Shown here in pieces: positions 17,711 to 26,515 of a stretch of DNA of 64,000 bases. Under the pieces are notes generated by a model. The model was not told the origin of the DNA, made no database searches, and saw only the letters and a program-made list of their open reading frames with translations. How positions within the stretch are numbered: the stretch's first letter is position 1; each line of letters opens with the position of its first letter. The translations under genes and the position numbers were made by a program. This stretch comes from Methanoflorens sp963701995 (lineage in GTDB: Archaea; Halobacteriota; Bog-38; Methanoflorentales; Methanoflorentaceae): NCBI GenBank assembly GCA_963701995.1, contig OY969693.1:1426001-1490000 (forward strand), read 5' to 3'.

Positions 17711-17832
17711 TTTCTACCCATTACTGCGGTTTACAAGTAAATTAACCTAACTCCGGACCGGTAACCGGCATCGTCAGCTTCTGCGACAATCGTTCGATAA
17801 CGTTAATAAGCTCATGAAGCCCTTTTATCTTT

Positions 17833-18861
17833 ATGCCAGCAGGCGCGATCGTGTACGATCCTGCGTACAGAGACCACGACACGGGGGATCATATCGAATC
17901 CAAAAGCCGAATAGATGCAATTATGGAACGTATACGAGAAGATGAACAGGCAAGACGTGTTCAGATACTTAAGCCGTTTAAAGCGGCCCCCGACCAAGTA
18001 GGAGCCAATCATGACGTCGAATATATCGCGAGCGTGCGCCGACTTGCAGAAGCAGGGGGTGGCTGGCTCGATTTGGATACGTATTGCTCCTCGAGAAGCT
18101 ATGAAGTATCGCTCCTCGCCGTCGGAGGGGTCATTTGTGCTGTTGATGCCGTTATGGCGGACGTGCACAACGTGATGGCGATTGTCAGACCTCCTGGTCA
18201 TCACGCAGTTTGGAACAAAGCAATGGGATTTTGCATCTTTAACAATGTTGCCTGCGCGGCGAAGTACGCCATCTCAAGTAAAGATATCGAACGGGTCCTA
18301 ATCGTCGACTGGGATGTGCATCACGGCAACGGAACGCAAGCATCCTTCTACGGTGATTCGCGTGTGTTGTATGTGTCGACGCACCAACGACCTTTTTATC
18401 CAGGAACTGGCGATTTTGAGGAGGTAGGATCGGGAGAAGGCGAGGGGTTCACCGTGAATCTGCCGCTTCCGCCCGGCGTGAATAATGACGGCTTCTTTTA
18501 CGCATATGACCGCCTCTTCATTCCAATTGCACAACAGTTCGAACCTCAACTCACCTTCGTGTCGGCCGGACAGGATATACACTACGCAGACCCAATCGGC
18601 GGCATGCTCGCCACCTCGAATGCATTTAGAGGATTGACTGAACGGGTGAAGTCTGTGACCCCACAGGGACAGGTCATCGCCTGCCTGGAAGGAGGATATG
18701 ATCTCCACGCCCTGGCTGATTCTACGCTCGCAATATGCGGATCGTTATTTGATTTCCCGACTCAAGTGGAAGAAGACGACGTCAACATCGGAATATCGAA
18801 GCACGTCAGCGATCGGGTTGAGAGGGCGATCAAGGTGCAAACAAAATATTGGGAACTGTGA
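17833..18861 (+). CDS. Histone deacetylase-family amidohydrolase
   Basis: A 342-residue zinc amidohydrolase of the histone deacetylase/acetoin utilization/acetylpolyamine hydrolase family. Paired His in PGHHA at 121-125 are the charge-relay residues. DWDVHHGNG at 159-167 supplies the zinc ligands Asp161 and His163. GQDIHYADPIGG supplies the third Asp, and EGGYD lies near the end. In archaea the substrate may be an acetylated chromatin protein or a small acetylated amine. It is convergent with cca, with 2 bases between the stop codons. Confidence 0.88.
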   Translation: MPAGAIVYDPAYRDHDTGDHIESKSRIDAIMERIREDEQARRVQILKPFKAAPDQVGANHDVEYIASVRRLAEAGGGWLDLDTYCSSRSYEVSLLAVGGVICAVDAVMADVHNVMAIVRPPGHHAVWNKAMGFCIFNNVACAAKYAISSKDIERVLIVDWDVHHGNGTQASFYGDSRVLYVSTHQRPFYPGTGDFEEVGSGEGEGFTVNLPLPPGVNNDGFFYAYDRLFIPIAQQFEPQLTFVSAGQDIHYADPIGGMLATSNAFRGLTERVKSVTPQGQVIACLEGGYDLHALADSTLAICGSLFDFPTQVEEDDVNIGISKHVSDRVERAIKVQTKYWEL

Positions 18862-18863
18862 TT

Positions 18864-20234
18864 CTAGTCGCAATTGTTGAGCGTCCTGTCAAAGTAACGG
18901 GCTAGAAAAAGCCGCATCCTGTCGCTATCTAGAACCTCTTCGTCTTTGAGGATCTGAAACCCCTGTTCCATCGCGCGCAAGATTGCTTTGCTCGAGCGCA
19001 CGTTCTTGAACTCGGCTGCTACGTATTCGGGGAGCGTGAGATACTTGCGTCGAAGCTCAACGACGTAGCGGCCACCGTCTATGTATGGTCCTGACAACAC
19101 GACAGGGTTGTTGTCGTATTTCTTTTTGAATTTGTTGGCGTGTCGCTTTGAGTCGACAGGCGGGCCCTCGTGTCTTTCCACGGCAGGGAGTTGCGAAACT
19201 AGCATTTCAAAGAGCAAGACAGCCTCCCCTTGATCGTAATAAATGTCGCCTCGCAGGGCCGAAAAGCCGTGTCGCACCAGCGCGATCAGCATTCCCTTGT
19301 GAGCTCGTTCGAGCTGCGGGTAAGCGATATCGTCAACGAGATCTGGCAAGTCAAACTTCACGCCAAATACGGTCGTTTTTCGTTTCTTGACAATGGCTTG
19401 GAAGGCGCTAGCGTCGAGGGGCGGGATCTGCTGGGGGAAAAAACACTCAATGCACGGGCTTTCCAGGAAGCTCCTTGCAGAATCAATGAAAATAGAAAAA
19501 CTATCTAGCGAGACTGCAGCAGCTACGTTTCGATTTGTGTCTACTGGGTCGATAACCGCCAAAGGGCTGGCGAAACTGTTGCGAGCGTCTTCGCTAGTCA
19601 AGCTGATGTAGGTCCCCACTTTCCAATCCTGGACGCTTTTCAGTACATTTACAAAGGAGCCGAATTTGATGACGAGGAGCTCACAGAGGTATCCAGAGAA
19701 TCCTTTGGTTCGTAACTCTGCGCCGTATATGCCCACTCCCTTTAAGAACTGTTTTAACAGCCTGACGTCATCTTGTCTCCCGTCGAGGTGCTCGGCTACG
19801 AATTGCTGATGAAATGGGGTCCTATCGACTGCTGAGAATATTTGGCGCGTATTTTTGATTCGGTAGTGCGGCACGACATCAATAGCGAAACCGCCGCAAC
19901 GAGCTTTTACGTAAGGATGCTCGGCAAAACCTATGATATAGCCTTCAACCGCAATTTCTTTTCCTATTTCCAATCCGTAGCGTTCAAGGTCTTCGCGCGA
20001 AGTGCTCGTGTCAAATCCGATGAATATGTCGATATCTTGATCGCCCGAAATCCAGGTGTCTCGTGCAGCAGAACCAATTACTGCCACGGTCGCACTCAGA
20101 TTTCTGCTTGCGAGCGCGCCTTGCGCAGCGGCAATTACCTGTTGAGTAGCTCGGTGCAGACGCTCACGTTCGCTTCGTGAAGGTCGTACTCTTTTTAGCA
20201 CGTTTATTTGCACTCGGGTTAACTCGTTTTTCAT
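18864..20234 (-). CDS. cca: CCA-adding enzyme, archaeal class I
   Basis: Adds the 3' CCA to tRNA without a nucleic-acid template. The nucleotidyltransferase signature is GSAARDTWISGDQDIDIF from residue 54, with catalytic Asp67 and Asp69 and a third Asp in AIDVVPHY. Length (456) and the C-terminal tail domain match class I enzymes. It agrees with the tRNA genes in this window, none of which encodes CCA. The start overlaps the end of thpR by 4 bases, so the two are translationally coupled. Confidence 0.94.
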   Translation of the reverse strand: MKNELTRVQINVLKRVRPSRSERERLHRATQQVIAAAQGALASRNLSATVAVIGSAARDTWISGDQDIDIFIGFDTSTSREDLERYGLEIGKEIAVEGYIIGFAEHPYVKARCGGFAIDVVPHYRIKNTRQIFSAVDRTPFHQQFVAEHLDGRQDDVRLLKQFLKGVGIYGAELRTKGFSGYLCELLVIKFGSFVNVLKSVQDWKVGTYISLTSEDARNSFASPLAVIDPVDTNRNVAAAVSLDSFSIFIDSARSFLESPCIECFFPQQIPPLDASAFQAIVKKRKTTVFGVKFDLPDLVDDIAYPQLERAHKGMLIALVRHGFSALRGDIYYDQGEAVLLFEMLVSQLPAVERHEGPPVDSKRHANKFKKKYDNNPVVLSGPYIDGGRYVVELRRKYLTLPEYVAAEFKNVRSSKAILRAMEQGFQILKDEEVLDSDRMRLFLARYFDRTLNNCD

Positions 20235-20800
20235 AATTTGAATTCCTCGAGCGTATCATAGATGGGGCCGTTAGGAGTCAAGGTGCTTTTTTTTAGTTGA
20301 AAAGAGGAAACGTTGAGACGACCAACAAAAAGTGTTGAGAGGGGGGCCATAACGTTAGCCAAGTCCTCCATTTCTGAAGGAATTGCCCGTTTAACTCTTC
20401 CTATGGTGATGTGCGCATCGAATCTCTTCTCCGCTGTGTATACTCCTCTCAGTGATTCGACGATAAGCTGGTGTAATCTTTTTAGATCTGCAGAATCGCT
20501 CAGCCCTACGTGTATAACTCTCATTCTTTTTATGTTCGGAAAGGCGCCGATACCGTTGAGCGTTACACAAAACGGGTGAAATGAGACAGACCTTAATGCG
20601 TCGCGGATAGTTGAGAGTTCAGGAGGCGTGATATTTCCGAGGAAGCTTAAGGTTATATGCGTCGCGAGTGGATGGACTACTTTCACTGATGAGAACTCGT
20701 GCATCTTTAGGCTCTCACGCTGAATCGTGAGAAGTCTTTGCCGTGTCTCGTTATCGGGGTCAATCGCAATAAATGCTCTAACGCTCTGCATGCGCATCAT
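20231..20800 (-). CDS. thpR: RNA 2',3'-cyclic phosphodiesterase (2'-5' RNA ligase family)
   Basis: A 2H phosphoesterase with the two catalytic H-x-T/S motifs HITLSFLG and HITIGRVK about 80 residues apart. The frame extends further upstream, but the family-like N-terminus (QSVRAFIAIDPDNE) begins at the Met cluster 20791-20800. A minus-strand TATA-like element (TTATTATTAA, 20821-20830) predicts transcription starting at about 20800, so translation may be leaderless. It overlaps cca by 4 bases, a natural pairing for tRNA processing. Confidence 0.88.
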   Translation of the reverse strand: MMRMQSVRAFIAIDPDNETRQRLLTIQRESLKMHEFSSVKVVHPLATHITLSFLGNITPPELSTIRDALRSVSFHPFCVTLNGIGAFPNIKRMRVIHVGLSDSADLKRLHQLIVESLRGVYTAEKRFDAHITIGRVKRAIPSEMEDLANVMAPLSTLFVGRLNVSSFQLKKSTLTPNGPIYDTLEEFKL

Positions 20801-20922
20801 AAATGATTTAATCTTTGACTTTAATAATAATTCACTCAAGAGAGAAAAAATGAACGCCTCGCCTATTAAAAACCCCACGACTGCTGCCAAGTTCATCGGT
20901 ACTTAAGCCTGCAGGCTACCCC

Positions 20923-21912
20923 ATGAAAAGCGAATTTGAATACCCAGAGGTAAGTGAACCGAGAGTATTCGATTATTACGCTAAAGAGCAATGGTTTGGC
21001 GCTTCAGTAAAGAAGGGTGACTACTTGTTTGATCGCCGCATGTATCCAGATTTTGCTTTTGAAATCATCAACGTCGAACCTAAGCACGCGACGATCGGAA
21101 AATCAACCGTAGTTGTCGTGGAAGATACAGAGAACAGCATCCCCCAGGTGGCTGCGGGCATCCTATTTGACGACATCGTCGGACAACACGGGGCAAAGAA
21201 GAAATGCAAGCTTATTGAAAAATACTTGAAAGACCCTGAAAGCTTTGGCAGATGGGCTCCTAAGAACATTTTGTTCTTCGGGCCGTCTGGAACTGGAAAA
21301 ACAATGACGGCGAAGGCGTTATCTAGTCTGACAGATGCGCCGATCCTTACCGTTAAATCGACTCAGCTGATAGGCGAGCACGTAGGTGAAGGGGCCGCGC
21401 GGATACATCTCCTCTATGCGCGAGCCAAAGATCTCGCACCGTGTATCTTGTTTTTCGACGAGCTTGACGCAATAGCGCTGGACAGAAGCTACCAAGAACT
21501 CCGGGGCGACGTCCTAGAAATAGTGAATGCCCTTCTAACGGAGATGGACGGAATTGAGGATAGGTCCGGAATCTGCACCATAGGAGCTACCAACCGGTAT
21601 AGTGCGCTTGACTGTTCTGTGAGAAGTAGATTTGAAGAAGAGATTGAATTCACACTCCCTAACACAGATGAGCGACTGCAGATTCTCGTGAACTTCGCGA
21701 AGACGTTCCCAATCAAACTGCACGCAACGGTCGATCTTGCAAAAATAGCAAGCAAGACGCAGGGCTTTTCAGGCAGGGATCTAGTCGAGAAGGTTTTGAA
21801 GATTGCGCTGCACCAAGCGATAATTGATGAAACTGTGGTAGGGCCGAAGCATTTCGACTATGCTCTTAGTAAGATTCGAGTAGAATCTCCTCCGAGCATA
21901 CTATTTGGCTGA
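20923..21912 (+). CDS. AAA-family ATPase, proteasome-activator-like
   Basis: A 329-residue protein with a beta-rich N-terminal region (about 1-80) and one AAA module. Walker A is GPSGTGKT at 120-127, Walker B CILFFDELDAIAL, and sensor/arginine-finger segments are GATNRYSALDCSVRSRFEEE. The C-terminal lid has GFSGRDLVEKVL. It is shorter than PAN and lacks its long N-terminal coiled coil, so it is a separate archaeal AAA family, probably a remodelling or unfolding ATPase. The partner is unknown. Confidence 0.85.
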   Translation: MKSEFEYPEVSEPRVFDYYAKEQWFGASVKKGDYLFDRRMYPDFAFEIINVEPKHATIGKSTVVVVEDTENSIPQVAAGILFDDIVGQHGAKKKCKLIEKYLKDPESFGRWAPKNILFFGPSGTGKTMTAKALSSLTDAPILTVKSTQLIGEHVGEGAARIHLLYARAKDLAPCILFFDELDAIALDRSYQELRGDVLEIVNALLTEMDGIEDRSGICTIGATNRYSALDCSVRSRFEEEIEFTLPNTDERLQILVNFAKTFPIKLHATVDLAKIASKTQGFSGRDLVEKVLKIALHQAIIDETVVGPKHFDYALSKIRVESPPSILFG

Positions 21913-21959
21913 CATTGAGCAAGGTATATTACATATATTTTGGTTGAAGTTGGTGTTCT

Positions 21960-22703
21960 GTGCAACTGAACCTAGATAACTTCGATAAGTCCATAGTAGT
22001 GCCGTTTTCGACTATTGACTGGCCTGGAAAAGCCTCAATGGTAGTATTTCTTCGCGGCTGCAACTTCAAATGTTGTTACTGCCAAAACTACAAGATTTGG
22101 GGCGCCGCGCCACCAATTAATGTGGACGGGTTGCTACGTGAAATTCGGCGAAATAGAGATTATATAAGCGCACTAATCTTTTCGGGTGGCGAACCGACGC
22201 TGCGTCCGAACTTACTTCAGTCGTTAGCTGAAGAGGCAAAAAAAGAAGGTCTTCTGATAGGAATCGAGACAAATGGTGCATTCCCCGAGGTCTTGGATAC
22301 GCTGATCGAGGCTCAGTTGCTCGACGGGCTTTTTATCGATCTCAAGGCGCCTCTCTCCGATCCACAAAAATATGCACGAATCATCGGAATAGGAAACGCG
22401 AATGCATATGTCGAGAAGATTACGAAGGCCATTAACATAGGCTGCGCAGCACTAGCTGCTCACAAGATTATGGACTTTGAATTGAGAACCACACTTTTCA
22501 AAGGGTTGCTTAGCCAAAACGAAATCACTGAAATGGTCAACCAGTTTGGGGTCCGTTATGCACTTCAGCAGGGCAGAGCTGAGATGTGCATTCGAAGAGA
22601 TCTGACCACCTTAACGCGCGACGAGATCGTTGAACTGGCAGCTCAGTGTCGGCGCCCGCTTAGAATTCGAACGCGTGAGAAAGGCGACGAGGACATATGT
22701 TGA
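21960..22703 (+). CDS. Anaerobic ribonucleotide reductase activating protein-like radical SAM enzyme
   Basis: Radical SAM protein with the cluster motif C34-x3-C38-x2-C41 (CNFKCCYCQNY) and the SAM-binding FSGGEPTL motif. The overall pattern, including TIDWPGKASMVVFLRGCN, matches the archaeal NrdG-like activases that install a glycyl radical. No anaerobic ribonucleotide reductase gene is in the window. Start is GTG 21960. An AT-rich stretch just upstream (around 21920-21945) may hold the promoter. The stop lies 28 bases before the next start. Confidence 0.82.
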   Translation: MQLNLDNFDKSIVVPFSTIDWPGKASMVVFLRGCNFKCCYCQNYKIWGAAPPINVDGLLREIRRNRDYISALIFSGGEPTLRPNLLQSLAEEAKKEGLLIGIETNGAFPEVLDTLIEAQLLDGLFIDLKAPLSDPQKYARIIGIGNANAYVEKITKAINIGCAALAAHKIMDFELRTTLFKGLLSQNEITEMVNQFGVRYALQQGRAEMCIRRDLTTLTRDEIVELAAQCRRPLRIRTREKGDEDIC

Positions 22704-22731
22704 GCTACCGCTCGAACCTCGAGGGGGCGGT

Positions 22732-23655
22732 TTGTTAATCATCGGGTTCGTAGGATTTCCGGGGTCGGGCAAATCCGAAGCAACAGCTGTAGCGCAGGCC
22801 CACGGGTTTGTGGTCGTCGCTATGGGCGATGCAGTACGATCCTACATGCGCGAGCGGGGAATCGAGTTGAGTGAAAAAAATGTCGGCGTAATTGCAAACG
22901 AACTGCGTGCTCGACATGGGATGGACGCAATAGCTCAAATGTGCATTCCGGCAGTCCGCGCGCACCCATCTCAGAAGGTCGTGATAGATGGTCTTAGGGG
23001 AGTCGCAGAGGTGGATGCATACAGGAGAGAATTCAATAACAACTTCAAACTTATCGCTATAGCTGCAAGCCCAGAAGTTAGATTTGAGCGGGTCAAGAGC
23101 AGAAGCCGCCCCGATGACGCACTCAGTTTTCAAGGCTTTGAAGAAAAAGACGAACGCGAGTTAGCTTGGGGGCTCGAAGAAGCATTAGGCACGGCTGACT
23201 GTCGCATATCGAATGAAGGGAGCCTTGAAGAGCTTAAGTCTTCTGTATCTAAGGTGATTGAACGACTCTCGTCGCTTGTCCCAGCGACTGGTATCGAGAT
23301 AAGCGTGCGAACGCCAATCCACGAAACAGAGGTCCAAGACAAAGTCGAACGTGCCATCCGGAACATATTTCCAGACGCAGCCTTGGAGCGCTCACACAAC
23401 TTAATAATGGGGACCAGTCACACACTGGAGACATTTGCCAACCTTCTGCGAGCACAGCGAATTCGATCTGCGGCAAACGCAGAGCTCATGAAACGAGTGT
23501 CATCAAACTCTTTTGAGTTCACGTTAAACAAGCAAGCGGCGCTAGTCGGAAAGGTAAACTTTTGGCAGGATCCGCTTGGCCCGATCTTCGTCCGCGTCGT
23601 AGCGCCTTCGCCTGACAAGGTGATAGAAGCGATCACAGACGAGCGCAATGAATGA
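22732..23655 (+). CDS. UPF0200/UPF0201 fusion: P-loop nucleotide kinase-like plus conserved archaeal domain
   Basis: Residues 1-185 form a dephospho-CoA kinase-like P-loop domain (GFPGSGKSEA, IDGLRGVAEVDAYR, and an R-x-R-x-R-P-D lid). The C-terminal about 120 residues match UPF0201 (GKVNFWQDPLGPIFVRV, FTLNKQAALVGK). This fusion is known in other archaea. The frame extends upstream of the family N-terminus; TTG 22732, just after a G-rich ribosome-site-like stretch (22722-22730), gives MLIIGFVGFPG and is preferred. The stop overlaps the next gene. Confidence 0.85.
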   Translation: MLIIGFVGFPGSGKSEATAVAQAHGFVVVAMGDAVRSYMRERGIELSEKNVGVIANELRARHGMDAIAQMCIPAVRAHPSQKVVIDGLRGVAEVDAYRREFNNNFKLIAIAASPEVRFERVKSRSRPDDALSFQGFEEKDERELAWGLEEALGTADCRISNEGSLEELKSSVSKVIERLSSLVPATGIEISVRTPIHETEVQDKVERAIRNIFPDAALERSHNLIMGTSHTLETFANLLRAQRIRSAANAELMKRVSSNSFEFTLNKQAALVGKVNFWQDPLGPIFVRVVAPSPDKVIEAITDERNE

Positions 23656-24392
23656 AGATCTATTTTTCGTCCGCGCAAGTCGATCTTGAGCAGCTCGAGG
23701 ATCTTAAGGATGTCGGCTTCCAAGGCTGGGAAGTGATCGCGGAGGGGCCCCAGAAGCTGGATGACGACATGATCTCTTTGATTCATTATCTCAGGTCCTC
23801 GTATGACCTTGAGATTAGCGTTCACGCTCCATTTTCTGACTTGAACATCGCGAGCCTCAATGAGCCTATTTGGGGTGAAACTCTTAGGCAGATCAAGGCG
23901 GCGATAGAGGCGGTGGCAAACTATGCACGTGTTTTTGTAATCCACCCCGGTTATGTATCGCCCCTCGCGGCGTTCTGCCCGGATAAGGCGTTGCGCAAGA
24001 ATAATGAGGCATTGTGCCAGCTCACACGTTGTGCGAGGGAGCATGGCGTCACTGCGACCATCGAAAACATGGTCAATGTGGAATTTCTGCTCGGTCGGTT
24101 TCCCGACGAAATAGCAGACATGCGTGTTGATGGTCTAGGCTTCACTTTTGACGTTGGCCACGCAAACACGGCTGACGCAATAGACTCCTTCTTGCGAATG
24201 CCTATAGACCACGTTCATCTGCACGACAATAACGGCCAAACTGATGAGCACTTAGTCCTCGGCTTAGGAAACATCAACTGGAGCCGCGTAATGCGCGGGC
24301 TGAGGCGGTATAAGGGTGTTTTCGTTTTGGAATCAAGGACACTCGATGAAGGCGTTCGAAGCTTGATCTATTTACGGCGCATTACCGTTTGA
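23652..24392 (+). CDS. TIM-barrel sugar isomerase/AP endonuclease 2-like protein
   Basis: A 246-residue xylose-isomerase-like TIM barrel with metal-ligand motifs ISVHAPFSDLNIASLN, VFVIHPG, ATIENM, TFDVGHANT and HVHLHDNNG, and a late VLESR. The ligands (His, Glu, Asp, His, Glu) are all present, so it is probably an active divalent-metal enzyme. It could be a sugar phosphate isomerase or endonuclease IV-like; the substrate cannot be told. It overlaps the upstream gene by 4 bases. A paralogue lies at 60870-61670. Confidence 0.82.
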   Translation: MKIYFSSAQVDLEQLEDLKDVGFQGWEVIAEGPQKLDDDMISLIHYLRSSYDLEISVHAPFSDLNIASLNEPIWGETLRQIKAAIEAVANYARVFVIHPGYVSPLAAFCPDKALRKNNEALCQLTRCAREHGVTATIENMVNVEFLLGRFPDEIADMRVDGLGFTFDVGHANTADAIDSFLRMPIDHVHLHDNNGQTDEHLVLGLGNINWSRVMRGLRRYKGVFVLESRTLDEGVRSLIYLRRITV

Positions 24393-24421
24393 GGTGTTCG
24401 CCAATTGCATCGAGTCGTCTC

Positions 24422-25327
24422 CTAGTCGAGCCGATCCCTGTACGGCACCTCTATTTCAAGCAGATCATCTGCGACAGATGTGTTGCGGAAGATGAGTCGT
24501 GCTTCTTCCAGCAACGGCGACGCATTGGCGTACCGAGAGCTTATGTGAGTTAGAATTAGCCTAACCACGTCCGCTCTGCGTGCGATGTAAGCTGCTTCGG
24601 ATGCCGTCGAATGGCCGACAGCTTTTGCGTATTCGTCTAGGTCTCCAGCTAGCGTTGCTTCGTGAATAAGTAAGTCGGCGTTTTCTGCAGCTTGCACAAC
24701 CTCATCAGAAGGACGCGTATCTCCTGCGTAGACGATTTTCCTGCCTGGACGCTTTGGTCCAATCACTTGTTCTGGCGTGACGACGTGATCTCCGATAGGC
24801 ACGGATTCGCCGTTTTGGAGGGTCTGATACAATGGTCCAGGCTTCAGTCCAAGCTCTTCTGCTTTTCTTCGGTCAAACTTGCCAGGCCGCTCGTGCTCTT
24901 CAAAAACGTAACCGCATGCGCCTATCCCGTGATCCACAGCGAAGACTCGCACGGAGAACGAGCCTAGTTCTATTATATCTCCTGGCGAGACTTCCACAAA
25001 ATCTACCTGAAACTGGGGATTAATAAGTGCAAACAAGTTTGGAACACCCCCCCACCGAGGTCCATATACGTTTAGCTTGTCGCTCCGGTTCAGAAAGGAC
25101 ATAGTGTGAATCAGTCCTGGCAAGCCGAGGAAATGGTCAGCGTGCCAGTGACTTATAAATACAGAGGATATGTTGATTCCGGCACGGCAACGCATCATCT
25201 GGCGCTGCGTCCCTTCGCCACAGTCAAAGAGGATGGCGTCGCCATCTCGCTTTATCAGTATGGAAGGAAGACTTCTAGCGACCGTTGGCATTGAGCCGCT
25301 TGTACCGAGAAAGAGTACCTTCAGCAT
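24422..25327 (-). CDS. rnz: Ribonuclease Z
   Basis: The tRNA 3' processing endonuclease. The metallo-beta-lactamase zinc motif is SHWHADHFLG (His60, His62, Asp64, His65), preceded by LFDCGEGTQRQ. YAGDTRPSDEV and LILTHISSRY complete the site. An insert after the motif (about 150-185) matches the flexible arm of short-form tRNase Z. Length (301) is typical. It is convergent with the TIM-barrel gene. With cca and thpR it gives this region a tRNA-maturation theme. Confidence 0.94.
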   Translation of the reverse strand: MLKVLFLGTSGSMPTVARSLPSILIKRDGDAILFDCGEGTQRQMMRCRAGINISSVFISHWHADHFLGLPGLIHTMSFLNRSDKLNVYGPRWGGVPNLFALINPQFQVDFVEVSPGDIIELGSFSVRVFAVDHGIGACGYVFEEHERPGKFDRRKAEELGLKPGPLYQTLQNGESVPIGDHVVTPEQVIGPKRPGRKIVYAGDTRPSDEVVQAAENADLLIHEATLAGDLDEYAKAVGHSTASEAAYIARRADVVRLILTHISSRYANASPLLEEARLIFRNTSVADDLLEIEVPYRDRLD

Positions 25328-25443
25328 AGTGCGGTAGTTAACAGCTAGTCTGTAATCGAAGTTTCGCTCTAGTCAGAGAGATTTACGTCTTTGCCTCTGC
25401 GAGTCGGTTGACGTGATACGTGAGTTCTTTATGGCTACATTCG

Positions 25444-25713
25444 CTACGACATTACTCTTCTGACATATTTTCTGACCAAAGGTTCGGGCACGGTGATGTT
25501 TCCTTGCATTGCGTTAATAGCAATCCACGTATTGATTGCCGTACAGACCTGCAGTGCTTGGTTCTCGTTTTTGACGTTTGCAATGATTATCCTAGCGATG
25601 CTTGTCAGATTTCTAATGGTCAGGTCGTGCGATACTTCTATCATTCGCAACTGCGACGCGATGTGGTCCTGCAAATCATCTCCGGAATCACTTTCTTTTA
25701 CGTTTGGCGACAT
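25444..25713 (-). CDS. Small helical protein, possibly UPF0147-like
   Basis: An 89-residue protein with a polar N-terminus and helices rich in Ile/Ala/Val (IRNLTSIARIIIANV, ALQVCTAINTWIAINAM). Its size and the spacing of its helices recall the archaeal UPF0147 family, but the match is weak by eye. A CGGAG ribosome site lies about 7 bases upstream of the ATG, which supports it as a real gene over the opposite-strand frames. Confidence 0.5.
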   Translation of the reverse strand: MSPNVKESDSGDDLQDHIASQLRMIEVSHDLTIRNLTSIARIIIANVKNENQALQVCTAINTWIAINAMQGNITVPEPLVRKYVRRVMS

Positions 25714-25844
25714 GGCTTGGCTCCGAGTTCAACAATAAAATGCAGGCAATACTTTAAGCTTTCCGAAGAAAGGCTTCGGTGTTAGAAATAGCTATGAAAC
25801 GCCTGCTATCCTCCTGTGCGGGTCCACCTGTGGAGGACAAGCTG

Positions 25845-25852
25845 TTTATATC
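25845..25852 (+). promoter_or_regulatory. TATA box of the 42-residue gene
   Basis: TTTATATC centred about 25 bases upstream of the ATG at 25873, the spacing expected for a leaderless archaeal transcript. Confidence 0.5.
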
Positions 25853-25872
25853 AAAACGCGTGACCATTCCCC

Positions 25873-26001
25873 ATGGATTCGACGCAACCTGAGGAACAGC
25901 TGACCCCTGAAGAGTGGAAGAAGAAGATGGAAAGAAAGAGAAAAAAACAAAAAGAAATCCTACCAAATGAGTCAGAAATCTACGAAATGGACAGCAAATA
26001 A
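25873..26001 (+). CDS. Small, highly charged protein (42 residues)
   Basis: The product opens with acidic and Pro/Glu residues (PEEQLTPEEW), continues with a Lys/Arg-rich helix and ends NESEIYEMDSK. A TATA box at 25845-25852 places the predicted transcription start at the ATG, so the mRNA would be leaderless. No family is recognised. It lies alone between the putative UPF0147-like gene and a frameshifted gene. Confidence 0.45.
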   Translation: MDSTQPEEQLTPEEWKKKMERKRKKQKEILPNESEIYEMDSK

Positions 26002-26071
26002 CGATCGATACTCTAGGGCTCAGGTGTTCGAACTCGTAATTCGGCTCAGGATAATGTCTCGCGAAATTCGT

Positions 26072-26342
26072 CAGGTTTTGATAGGAATCCTCTTTTCGTT
26101 TGAATAACTACTTCGTAACTCGCGTTGAAGTTGCCTGTCCGCAATCAACTCAGCTTTTGTTTCAGTACCGTTTAGGTCCAAAAAGATAAATCTGAGAGCC
26201 GATTCAGCGTGCGTCCTGTGTTTCGCGTCTGCGCTGTTTCGCAGTCTATAGATTTCAGTGCCTTTCCGCCGAGCTCCAGCGTAGCATCGGTGAAGAAGAC
26301 GCGCTTGCGAAGATCAAATATTGAGACTTGATTACGCTTCAT
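26072..26342 (-). pseudogene. Frameshifted small gene, unknown function
   Basis: ATG 26342 has a good GGAG ribosome site 6-7 bases upstream and begins MKRNQVSIFDLRKRVFF, but the frame ends at 26172. A second minus-strand frame open across the same region ends at 26072 and is protein-like (RLRNSADAKHRTHAES, then FIFLDLNGTETKAELIADRQ). The total, 271 bases, is one more than a multiple of three, so removing one base somewhere between 26180 and 26320 would give about 89 residues. It is probably a frameshift mutation or a sequencing error. No family is recognised. Confidence 0.35.
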
Positions 26343-26515
26343 TCTTTTCTCCAAAGTCTTGCGCTATTTGAAACGAGTTTAGCGTGCAATTTCATTGGTG
26401 CATTTTATAAAAAACCTTGGAGAAGTCAAGTAGGCAGCTTCGAGCGCCTTTTCCGTACTCAGCCTCCTATGCTCGGAAAGAGCACTTTTTTGGCACATGA
26501 CGCTAGAGAGATGGT

